A DNA stretch of 5,322 nucleotides from Oscillospiraceae bacterium (GTDB lineage: Bacteria; Bacillota; Clostridia; Oscillospirales; Ruminococcaceae): the NCBI GenBank assembly GCA_016295545.1, contig JAEDLA010000120.1, positions 1-5,322 of the forward strand, written 5' to 3'. Positions 1 to 4,785 of the stretch are shown one piece after another (positions within the stretch are counted from its first letter, which is position 1; each line of letters opens with the position of its first letter). A program made the translations under genes and the position numbers. The notes beneath the pieces were generated by a model. The model was given only the letters and a program-made list of their open reading frames with translations. It searched no databases and was not told where the DNA came from.

Positions 1-2
1 GT

Positions 3-64
3 GGGATTCCAAAGGGTTTATTAACCCTTTGGCAGGGGGTGCAAGAGGGGGACAGCGTCCTCCT
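3..64. repeat. GC-rich paired stem-loops, left part of a probable dispersed intergenic repeat
   Basis: Two adjacent stem-loops are visible. The first pairs CCAAAGGGTT (9-18) with AACCCTTTGG (23-32), a perfect 10-bp stem with a TATT loop. The second pairs AGGGGGAC (46-53) with GTCCTCCT (57-64), 8 bp with one G-T wobble and an AGC loop. Neither is followed by a T-run on either strand, so they are not standard intrinsic terminators. From memory, hairpins of the form CCAAAGGG...CCCTTTGG followed by a G-rich/C-rich hairpin recur between genes in ruminococcal genomes. That recollection is not verified here, so calling this a dispersed repeat is inference; the stems themselves are seen directly. Confidence 0.6.
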
Positions 65-73
65 AACAAAGTA

Positions 74-143
74 GTAAATCAAGCGCAGCGATGATTTACG
101 GACACTCCACCATTACTTCCCTCGGCTTGCCCGACGAAGTAAT
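74..143. repeat. Two AT-stem, GC-core palindromes, right part of the composite repeat
   Basis: GTAAATCA (74-81) pairs perfectly with TGATTTAC (92-99) around a GC-rich 10-base core. ATTACTTC (112-119) pairs perfectly with GAAGTAAT (136-143), and the core adds a second helix of TCGG (122-125) with CCGA (131-134). The two palindromes share one plan, an 8-bp AT-rich stem enclosing a GC-rich centre, and are separated by 12 bases. GAAGTAAT recurs at 162-169 and TACTTCG at 183-189, so alternative pairings exist. There is no T-run after either stem. The plan resembles REP-like or small non-autonomous elements, but no protein or target-site duplication is visible. Confidence 0.55.
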
Positions 144-145
144 TA

Positions 146-172
146 TTGATATTTAATTGCTGAAGTAATAAT
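146..172 (+). promoter_or_regulatory. Weak candidate housekeeping promoter upstream of yqeG
   Basis: TTGATA (146-151) resembles a -35 box and AATAAT (167-172) a -10 box, but the spacer is only 15 bases. The surrounding 140-220 stretch is AT-rich and no better pair is present before the start of yqeG. A TATAAT at 214-219 is too close to the ribosome binding site to serve this gene. The operon may instead be transcribed from beyond the left edge. Confidence 0.25.
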
Positions 173-231
173 AAAGTACCCATACTTCGACAGAATATTT
201 TCTGAGAATAATGTATAATATAGGAGGGCTT

Positions 232-717
232 ATGCTTTTCAGTTCAACTGCAGCTTTCAGAAAGGCTACTGATATAACTCCGGATATACTGAAAAGACTT
301 GACATCAGAGGACTTATTCTTGACCTTGACAATACTCTTACTACCCATGATAACCCCGTTCCGGCGGAGGGAGTTATGGACTGGCTTAGTCTGATGAAAA
401 AAAATAACATACGGCTTATGATAGTTTCAAATAACCACCCGCCCCGTGTAAGACCTTTTGCGGATATGCTGGGACTGGAATTTGTCTGTGAGGGCGCAAA
501 GCCGCTGACAAAGGGCTTTACTGAGGCGCTCAGGCGCATGAAGCTCCCGAAGGAGCAGATCGCTGCGGTAGGAGACCAGATCTTTACGGACGTTCTGGGA
601 GCAAATCTCTTTGGCATAAAAATGCTCTATGTGGTGCCTATCGAGCATGAGAAAACTGCATTTTTCAAGCTGAAAAGATTCCTCGAAAAGCCGTTTATCC
701 CAAAAAAATATTTTTAG
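232..717 (+). CDS. yqeG: YqeG-family HAD-superfamily (subclass IIIA) phosphatase
   Basis: The 161-residue protein has all four HAD phosphatase motifs. Motif I is DLDNTL at 31-36, with nucleophile Asp31 and acid/base Asp33. Motif II is the Ser66 of IVSNN. Motif III is the Lys in AKPLTKGF (90 or 94). Motif IV is GDQIFTD at 114-120, with metal-binding Asp115 and Asp120. There is no cap domain of note, which fits the small IIIA subclass. The natural substrate of bacterial YqeG is not firmly known to me; the family is related to the yeast mitochondrial phosphatidylglycerophosphate phosphatase Gep4, so a phospholipid role is possible. The start at 232 is chosen because AGGAGG (222-227) lies just upstream, although only 4 bases away; an in-frame ATG at 211 has no such site and adds an unlikely extension. 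The stop is shared with the aroQ ribosome binding site. Confidence 0.9.
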   Translation: MLFSSTAAFRKATDITPDILKRLDIRGLILDLDNTLTTHDNPVPAEGVMDWLSLMKKNNIRLMIVSNNHPPRVRPFADMLGLEFVCEGAKPLTKGFTEALRRMKLPKEQIAAVGDQIFTDVLGANLFGIKMLYVVPIEHEKTAFFKLKRFLEKPFIPKKYF

Positions 718-720
718 GAG
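716..720 (+). promoter_or_regulatory. aroQ ribosome binding site overlapping the yqeG stop codon
   Basis: AGGAG begins within the TAG stop codon of yqeG (715-717) and lies 8 bases before the aroQ ATG. Ribosomes finishing yqeG therefore occupy the aroQ initiation site, which suggests co-transcription and translational coupling. Confidence 0.7.
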
Positions 721-728
721 ATGTAGCT

Positions 729-1160
729 ATGATTAAAAAAATACTTGTTATTCACGGACCAAATCTCAATCTGCTTGGCGAAAGAGAACCGGGAATTTAC
801 GGAAATACAGGCATTGATGTGCTTAATCAGAATATAATCGACCGTGCAAAGGAACAGGGACTGCAGTGTGAGATATTCCAGTCCAACCACGAGGGAGCTA
901 TTATTGACAAGCTGCACAGCGCCCGTCTCAGCTTTGACGGAGTTATCATCAATGCCGGTGCTTACACCCATTACAGCTATGCAATACGTGACGCCATTGC
1001 TGCTATAAAAATCCCGGTGATAGAAGTCCATATAAGCAATGTTTTTGCAAGAGATGATTTCCGCTCAAATTCAGTAATTGCTCCGGTCTGCAAAGGCTCA
1101 ATAAGCGGCTTTGGTTTCGGCAGCTATTACCTTGCTGTTCAGGCTCTTTCGGAGCTTTAA
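729..1160 (+). CDS. aroQ: Type II 3-dehydroquinate dehydratase (shikimate pathway)
   Basis: This cytoplasmic enzyme removes water from 3-dehydroquinate to give 3-dehydroshikimate, the third step toward chorismate and the aromatic amino acids. At 143 residues it has the usual family length. The family signature GPNLNLLGEREP (10-21) is intact. Residues align with the known type II active site without gaps: Asn12, Arg19, catalytic Tyr24, Asn75, His81, Asp88, Glu99, His101, Arg108 and Arg112. The segment EVHISNVF (99-106) has Phe106 where His is common, which is a mild variation near the active-site lid. The ATG is preceded by AGGAG at 8 bases. It sits 11 bases after yqeG and 12 bases before the M24 peptidase; aroQ - proline peptidase - efp is a conserved order in Firmicutes (yqhS-yqhT-efp in Bacillus subtilis). 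Confidence 0.97.
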   Translation: MIKKILVIHGPNLNLLGEREPGIYGNTGIDVLNQNIIDRAKEQGLQCEIFQSNHEGAIIDKLHSARLSFDGVIINAGAYTHYSYAIRDAIAAIKIPVIEVHISNVFARDDFRSNSVIAPVCKGSISGFGFGSYYLAVQALSEL

Positions 1161-1167
1161 GAGGTGA
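1161..1167 (+). promoter_or_regulatory. Ribosome binding site that selects a TTG start for the peptidase
   Basis: GAGGTGA is a seven-base perfect match to the anti-Shine-Dalgarno complement and lies 5 bases before TTG at 1173. The alternative GTG at 1164 lies inside this site, and would have to rely on a weaker GGAG at 1151-1154. The TTG start is therefore preferred. Confidence 0.65.
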
Positions 1168-1172
1168 CGGCT

Positions 1173-2243
1173 TTGAACAGATTTGACAGACTTTTTGAAC
1201 GGCTGCCGGAGAATATCGACTGTGTTCTTATCACATCGGACGTAAACAGACGATATTTTACAGGAATGAAGTCCTCTGCCGGAACAGTTGTGGCATTCCG
1301 TGACAAGGCGTACCTTATCATCGATTTCAGATATATCGAAAAGGCACGCAGAATCGTGAAAACAGCTGAGGTGATTGAGGAGAAGAAGCTTTTTTCGCAG
1401 ATAAGTCAGCTTGTTAAGAAACACGGAGCAAGGAATATGGCAATCGAGTCAATGACCATGACTGTCAGCAGGCTTTTTGCCTGTCAGAAGGCTTTTCCGG
1501 ACATTGAGATAATCAGCAGCGATATGCTGAGCAATGAGATATCTGCTCTGCGAAGCGTCAAGGACGAGGACGAGCTTTCCTGTATCAGAAAGGCTCAGGA
1601 AATTGCGGAGGCTGCCTTTGAACATATTCTCGGCTTTATTAAACCGGGAGTTACTGAGCGTGAAATTGCTCTGGAGCTTGACCATGAAATGTTCCTCAGA
1701 GGTGCGGAGGCTCTTTCCTTTGACACTATTGCTCTTTCGGGAGTGAATACCTCAATGCCCCATGGAGTTCCCTCCGATAAAAAGGTGGAAAACGGAGAAT
1801 TTGTGCTTATGGACTTCGGAGCTGTATGGAACGGCTATCACAGCGACATGACAAGGACTGTCTGCGTCGGAGAACCGACTGACGAAATGACAAAGGTCTA
1901 CAATATCGTCCTTGAAGCACAGCTTGCCTGCCTTGAAAAGGTACACGGCGGCATGAGCGGTTCGGAGCTTGACAATATCGCACGCAAAATTATCGATGAT
2001 GCCGGCTATGGCAAATGCTTCGGTCATTCACTCGGTCACGGCGTGGGCATGGAGATACATGAGAAGCCCAACGCTTCTCCCAGGAATAAGGATATTCTCC
2101 TGCCGGGAGCTGTTGTAACTATAGAACCGGGAATCTATATTGAGGGGAAATTCGGAGTCCGTATAGAAGATTTTGTCATTTTGACTGAAAATGGCAGCAT
2201 TAATCTGACAAAATGTGCAAAAAATATAATATCTTTGAAGTAA
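1173..2243 (+). CDS. M24-family Xaa-Pro aminopeptidase/dipeptidase (aminopeptidase P family)
   Basis: The 356-residue protein is a cytoplasmic metallopeptidase of the pita-bread fold, expected to cleave the bond before proline at the N-terminus of peptides or in X-Pro dipeptides. Residues 1 to about 120 form the creatinase-like N-terminal domain (note NRRYFTGM and the IDFRY segment) and about 130-356 the catalytic domain. All five metal ligands are present: Asp214 (MDFGA), Asp225 (HSDMTRT), His289 (LGHGVG), Glu318 (TIEPG) and Glu332 (RIED), plus catalytic His296 (EIHE). Length and layout match Firmicute YqhT/PapA-type enzymes. Aminopeptidase P versus prolidase cannot be settled from sequence alone. 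The start is TTG at 1173 on ribosome-binding-site grounds; GTG at 1164 would add three residues. It lies between aroQ and efp as in B. subtilis, and its pairing with EF-P gives a shared proline theme. Confidence 0.93.
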   Translation: MNRFDRLFERLPENIDCVLITSDVNRRYFTGMKSSAGTVVAFRDKAYLIIDFRYIEKARRIVKTAEVIEEKKLFSQISQLVKKHGARNMAIESMTMTVSRLFACQKAFPDIEIISSDMLSNEISALRSVKDEDELSCIRKAQEIAEAAFEHILGFIKPGVTEREIALELDHEMFLRGAEALSFDTIALSGVNTSMPHGVPSDKKVENGEFVLMDFGAVWNGYHSDMTRTVCVGEPTDEMTKVYNIVLEAQLACLEKVHGGMSGSELDNIARKIIDDAGYGKCFGHSLGHGVGMEIHEKPNASPRNKDILLPGAVVTIEPGIYIEGKFGVRIEDFVILTENGSINLTKCAKNIISLK

Positions 2244-2257
2244 TATTGCTTTAGGTA

Positions 2258-2286
2258 TTGCAAAAATTACAGAAATGTAGTAAAAT
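2258..2286 (+). promoter_or_regulatory. Housekeeping sigma-A-type promoter for efp
   Basis: TTGCAA (2258-2263) and TAAAAT (2281-2286) are separated by exactly 17 bases. This predicts a transcript start near 2293 and a leader of about 65 bases before the efp ATG. A TATAAT at 2294-2299 has no matching -35 box at the right distance. The promoter lies in the 115-base gap after the peptidase, so efp probably has its own transcript in addition to read-through. Confidence 0.6.
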
Positions 2287-2301
2287 AGAAGTATATAATA
2301 A

Positions 2302-2333
2302 TAGAGCGTGTTCACCTAAAAAGATTTGCTCTA
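2302..2333 (+). promoter_or_regulatory. Small stem-loop in the efp leader
   Basis: TAGAGC (2302-2307) pairs with GCTCTA (2328-2333) around a 20-base loop that contains CACCT, partly complementary to the efp ribosome binding site GGAGGT (2346-2351). It lies within the predicted transcript. The stem is only 6 bp, so a regulatory role is speculative. Confidence 0.25.
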
Positions 2334-2358
2334 ATTGATTTTTACGGAGGTATTTATA

Positions 2359-2916
2359 ATGATTTCAGCAGGCGATTTCAGAAACGGCGTCACTTTTGAA
2401 CTGGACGGCAACGTAGTACAGGTTGTGGAGTTCCAGCACGTTAAACCCGGAAAGGGCGCTGCTTTTGTCAGAACTAAGTTTAAAAACGTTATCACCGGTG
2501 CTGTTGTAGAGCAGTCCTTTAACCCTACTGCTAAATTCCCTACAGCTTACGTTGAAAGAAAGGATATGCAGTACAGCTATACTGACGGCGACCTTTACTA
2601 CTTTATGGACCTTGAAACCTATGAGCAGCTGCCAATCAATTCTTCTGTTCTCGGCGACAACTTCAAGTTCGTTAAGGAAGAAATGGTATGTAAGGTTCTT
2701 TCATATAAGGGCAGCGTTTTCGGCGTTGAGCCGCCTAACTTCGTTGACCTTGAGGTTACTGAGACTGATCCCGGATTCAAGGGCGATACAGCAACTAACG
2801 CTACAAAGCCGGCTACTCTTGAAACCGGTGCAGAGGTTAAGGTTCCGCTGTTTATCAATCAGGGAGACAAGATTAGAATCGACACAAGAACAGGCGAATA
2901 CATGGAAAGAGCATAA
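2359..2916 (+). CDS. efp: Translation elongation factor P
   Basis: EF-P binds next to the peptidyl-tRNA in the ribosome and promotes peptide bond formation at proline runs. The 185-residue length is exactly typical. Three beta-barrel domains are expected: a KOW-like N-terminal domain (1 to about 64), an OB domain (about 65-128) and a C-terminal OB domain (about 129-185) that ends with the signature [10 protein letters not shown]. The tip of domain I reads [10 protein letters not shown], with Lys32 as the residue that is post-translationally modified in many bacteria (5-aminopentanol in B. subtilis, beta-lysine at the equivalent position in E. coli). No modification enzyme is encoded in this window, so which modification applies is unknown. 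The start is the ATG at 2359, 7 bases after GGAGGT; an in-frame TTG at 2335 lies upstream of that site and is rejected. Expression is likely driven from 2258-2286. Confidence 0.98.
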   Translation: MISAGDFRNGVTFELDGNVVQVVEFQHVKPGKGAAFVRTKFKNVITGAVVEQSFNPTAKFPTAYVERKDMQYSYTDGDLYYFMDLETYEQLPINSSVLGDNFKFVKEEMVCKVLSYKGSVFGVEPPNFVDLEVTETDPGFKGDTATNATKPATLETGAEVKVPLFINQGDKIRIDTRTGEYMERA

Positions 2917-3027
2917 GAAACTGCTTTTACAGGCAACCGTGCAGAAACTTCCGGTGTTATTCGGCTTGTTTTTAAAGACTGCATTGTCCTGTGGAATGTT
3001 CAGTTTCTGCTGAATGCAGATATGCAT
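2916..3027 (+). other. Structured spacer with mutually exclusive stems between efp and the CD1247-like gene
   Basis: GCAGAAACT (2941-2949) is perfectly complementary to AGTTTCTGC (3002-3010) across 52 bases. The same right arm can instead pair AGAAACTG (2916-2923) with CAGTTTCT (3001-3008). Local hairpins also form: TTCAG (2999-3003) with CTGAA (3010-3014), and ATGCA (3014-3018) with TGCAT (3023-3027) around GATA. No T-run follows any of them, so this is not a plain terminator, and no convincing promoter is seen. The two genes may share a transcript, with this RNA acting as a processing or regulatory segment; that is inference. Confidence 0.4.
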
Positions 3028-3053
3028 ACTAATTTTGAAAGGGGGAGCTGTTT

Positions 3054-3533
3054 ATGAAGCTTACCGAAAAAATGTCATACCTTCAGGGACTTATTCAGGG
3101 ACTTGATATCGACAGTACATCAAAAGAGGGCAAGGCTCTTCTTGCTATGACTGATGTAATGAATGAAATGGTTGTTTATATCGAGGATCTCCAGTCACAG
3201 GTGGACGAGCTTACTGAGCTTTGCGATATTCTTGATGAGGATCTGGGCGCAGTTGAAGAGGACCTCTATAATGAGGACGACTGTGACTGTGATGACTGCG
3301 ACTGCGATGATGACTGCTGCTGTGATGATGACGATTTTGATTTCAGTGACGATGACGAGCTTTACGAGGTAACCTGCCCGACCTGCGGCGATACAATTCT
3401 CCTTGACGAGAGCATAATCGATGAAGGTTCAATGAATTGTCCCAACTGTGACGAGCTTCTTGAGTTTGACTACAATGAGCTTACAATTGAGGATTTTGAA
3501 AATGAGGCAGAGGAATCTTCGGAAGAGGAGTAA
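3054..3533 (+). CDS. CD1247-type protein: helical N-terminus, Asp/Cys-rich linker, zinc ribbon
   Basis: The 159-residue acidic protein resembles the Clostridial family named for the C. difficile CD1247 N-terminal domain, which is sometimes mislabelled as an AraC regulator; its function is unknown. Residues 1-72 are predicted helical with a coiled-coil-like stretch (about 33-72). Residues 75-101 form a linker in which 24 of 27 residues are Asp (17) or Cys (7: 77, 79, 82, 84, 88, 89, 90). Residues 105-140 hold two knuckles, CPTC (108-111) and CPNC (129-132), a four-cysteine zinc ribbon. The tail is Glu/Ser-rich. There is no signal peptide or membrane segment, so it is cytoplasmic. The ATG has GGGGGAG at 6 bases. 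Its place behind efp fits the conserved Clostridial neighbourhood as I recall it. It is followed directly by a strong terminator. A metal-binding or metal-sensing role is suggested by the cysteines but not shown. Confidence 0.8.
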   Translation: MKLTEKMSYLQGLIQGLDIDSTSKEGKALLAMTDVMNEMVVYIEDLQSQVDELTELCDILDEDLGAVEEDLYNEDDCDCDDCDCDDDCCCDDDDFDFSDDDELYEVTCPTCGDTILLDESIIDEGSMNCPNCDELLEFDYNELTIEDFENEAEESSEEE

Positions 3534-3551
3534 TCTGAATTAAAAATTTTG

Positions 3552-3586
3552 TCGGGATATCTTTTTAAGGTATCCCGATTTTTTTT
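3552..3586 (+). terminator. Rho-independent terminator after the CD1247-like gene
   Basis: TCGGGATATCTT (3552-3563) pairs with AAGGTATCCCGA (3567-3578) in a 12-bp stem with one T-G wobble and a TTT loop. Eight T residues (3579-3586) follow immediately. It begins 19 bases after the stop codon and separates the efp unit from the sigma factor unit. Confidence 0.95.
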
Positions 3587-3596
3587 GAAAAATTTC

Positions 3597-3623
3597 TGTA
3601 ACGAAATTCGTTTATCGCAGTCT
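3597..3623 (+). promoter_or_regulatory. ECF-sigma-type promoter, probably autoregulatory
   Basis: TGTAAC (3597-3602) is a classic -35 element for Firmicute ECF sigma factors (compare the B. subtilis SigX/SigW/SigV group). After 17 bases comes GTCT (3620-3623), continuing as TATAG, close to the CGTC/CGTCTA -10 elements of that group. No sigma-A pair is evident. The predicted start near 3630 leaves a leader of only about 15 bases, just enough for the ribosome binding site. ECF sigma factors commonly transcribe their own operon, so autoregulation is inferred. Confidence 0.7.
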
Positions 3624-3632
3624 TATAGATAC

Positions 3633-3641
3633 AGGAGGTGA
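3633..3641 (+). promoter_or_regulatory. Very strong ribosome binding site for the sigma factor GTG start
   Basis: AGGAGGTGA is a nine-base perfect match to the 16S rRNA tail complement. It lies at the usual distance from GTG at 3646. An ATG at 3644 is one frame off and runs straight into TGA, so GTG is the productive start. Confidence 0.8.
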
Positions 3642-3645
3642 AAAT

Positions 3646-4134
3646 GTGAAACAGGTTGAAGAGCTCTACAACAGGTATTTCCATGATGTGTATTTATATT
3701 TAAAATCCCTGACAAAAAGTGATGATATAGCAGAAGAAATCACTCAGGAAACATTTTTCAAGGCTGTTAAGTCGATAAACAGCTTTAAGGGAGACTGCGA
3801 TACAAGAGTGTGGCTTTGTCAGATAGCAAAAAATACATTTTTTACCCATAAAAAATACAGCAGCCGGTTTGCAGGTGAAGAAGTTCCGCAGGAGCTGCCT
3901 GACCGCAGTGTTTCCATTGAGGACAGACTGGAGGATAATCAGCAGACAATGGCTATTCATCGTATATTGCATGAGATGGGAGAGCCTTACAAAGAGGTTT
4001 TCTCACTAAGAGTATTCGGTGAGTTGTCATTCCGTCAGATAGGTGATATCTTTGGAAAAACCGAAAGCTGGGCACGGGTTACCTTTCATAGGGCAAAGCT
4101 GAAAATTATTGATGAATTGGAGGAACAGAAATGA
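3646..4134 (+). CDS. ECF-family RNA polymerase sigma factor (sigma-70 group 4)
   Basis: The 162-residue protein has only the two conserved sigma domains of an ECF factor. Region 2 (about 7-71) includes AEEITQETFFKA (29-40) and the DNA-contact segment WLCQIAKNTFF (56-66). Region 4 (about 102-158) includes the helix-turn-helix SFRQIGDIFGKTESWARV (128-145) followed by HRAKLKI. Region 3 is absent, as expected. It directs RNA polymerase to a dedicated promoter set, probably under envelope or other external stress, and is held inactive by the adjacent anti-sigma factor. The GTG start follows a perfect ribosome binding site, and the stop overlaps the next start by 4 bases (ATGA). The TGTAAC-N17-GTCT promoter just upstream suggests self-activation. 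Codon use looks like that of its neighbours. The specific ECF subgroup cannot be assigned without a search; the SigV/SigM/SigX-like range is likely. Confidence 0.93.
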   Translation: MKQVEELYNRYFHDVYLYLKSLTKSDDIAEEITQETFFKAVKSINSFKGDCDTRVWLCQIAKNTFFTHKKYSSRFAGEEVPQELPDRSVSIEDRLEDNQQTMAIHRILHEMGEPYKEVFSLRVFGELSFRQIGDIFGKTESWARVTFHRAKLKIIDELEEQK

Positions 4135-4784
4135 GTAAGAATAATTGCGGACTTATAAAGGATATACTCCCTCTGTATGCCGATGAGGTTTGCAGCGAGG
4201 AAAGCAGAAAAGCTGTTGCGGAACATATCTCTGAATGTCCTGAATGCCGCAGAGAGCTTGAAAAAATGGGCAGAAGCATAGCAATAGGTGCTGATAAGGA
4301 TATTAAGGTCATAAAACGTATAAGGCGGCGAATATGGATTGAACGCATTACAATTATCTCCGTATGTGTGGTAATTATATTATCAGTGACCTTTGCGCTG
4401 AAAGCTTTTATGAGTTCATGCTGCGCAATGGACTATGAGAAATATGCCCTTGCTGATAATATCCGTATTGAAGCTGAGGAGAACGGAGATATATGGCTTG
4501 TTAAAAAAGGATGCGCCGCAGAATCAGCGTATGCTTATCCGACTTTGCGTGATGAAAACGGTCATTATATGGGATACAATGATTCTGAATTTGACAAAAA
4601 TGCTGTTGTTGCCTATGGATTTACATTGAATCACCGCAGAATTCTGGAAATGGGAAAGTTTGAAATATCGTCATCTGAGGAAAAAACTTTTCTGTTCAAC
4701 AGCAATGAAAAAGAAAATATTAAAGAGATTTTCTATTATGATGCGGAAAACAACAAGGAATATATTTTATGGGAGAGGTATTAA
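4131..4784 (+). CDS. Membrane-bound zinc-finger (zf-HC2/ZAS) anti-sigma factor
   Basis: The 217-residue protein has a cytoplasmic zinc-binding anti-sigma domain at its N-terminus, Cys6-x25-His32-x3-Cys36-x2-Cys39, which matches the ZAS/zf-HC2 pattern. A basic stretch (62-72) precedes one transmembrane helix (about 73-93), which predicts the N-terminus inside and residues from about 95 outside. The outer domain of about 120 residues matches no family I recognise and carries Cys97, Cys98 and Cys128. It should bind the upstream sigma factor and release it on a signal sensed outside the membrane. Translation is coupled to the sigma gene by the ATGA overlap, with GGAGGA (4119-4124) inside the sigma coding sequence as ribosome binding site. 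The role as partner of this sigma factor rests on the overlap and domain layout. Confidence 0.9.
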   Translation: MSKNNCGLIKDILPLYADEVCSEESRKAVAEHISECPECRRELEKMGRSIAIGADKDIKVIKRIRRRIWIERITIISVCVVIILSVTFALKAFMSSCCAMDYEKYALADNIRIEAEENGDIWLVKKGCAAESAYAYPTLRDENGHYMGYNDSEFDKNAVVAYGFTLNHRRILEMGKFEISSSEEKTFLFNSNEKENIKEIFYYDAENNKEYILWERY

Positions 4785-4785
4785 A

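Noticed and set aside
9..32. Perfect hairpin read as an intrinsic terminator of a gene left of the window
   Set aside because: No T-run follows on either strand; it fits a repeat hairpin better.
214..219. TATAAT resembling a perfect -10 box before yqeG
   Set aside because: It is only 13 bases from the ATG, so transcription would begin inside the ribosome binding site, and there is no -35 box at the right distance.
211..231. Upstream in-frame ATG extending yqeG by seven residues
   Set aside because: It would read through the AGGAGG site that serves the ATG at 232, and the added residues do not resemble family N-termini.
1164..1172. GTG start for the M24 peptidase
   Set aside because: The GTG is part of the GAGGTGA ribosome binding site for the TTG at 1173. 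It is not excluded, but is less likely.
1098..1424. Minus-strand open frames across the window, such as this one
   Set aside because: They lie opposite well-supported + strand genes, lack ribosome binding sites, and their products match no family.
2335..2358. Longer EF-P reading from TTG at 2335
   Set aside because: It lies upstream of the ribosome binding site GGAGGT, and the 185-residue product from 2359 is exactly family length.
3274..3345. GAYTGY/GAYGAY tandem-like DNA repeat, considered as a tandem repeat or CRISPR-like element
   Set aside because: It is explained by the Asp/Cys coding run in frame; there are no spacers or regular repeat units.
4660..4785. N-terminal extension of the small membrane protein overlapping the anti-sigma gene
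   Set aside because: It is out of frame inside a well-supported gene, whereas ATG at 4786 has its own ribosome binding site and begins just after the anti-sigma stop.
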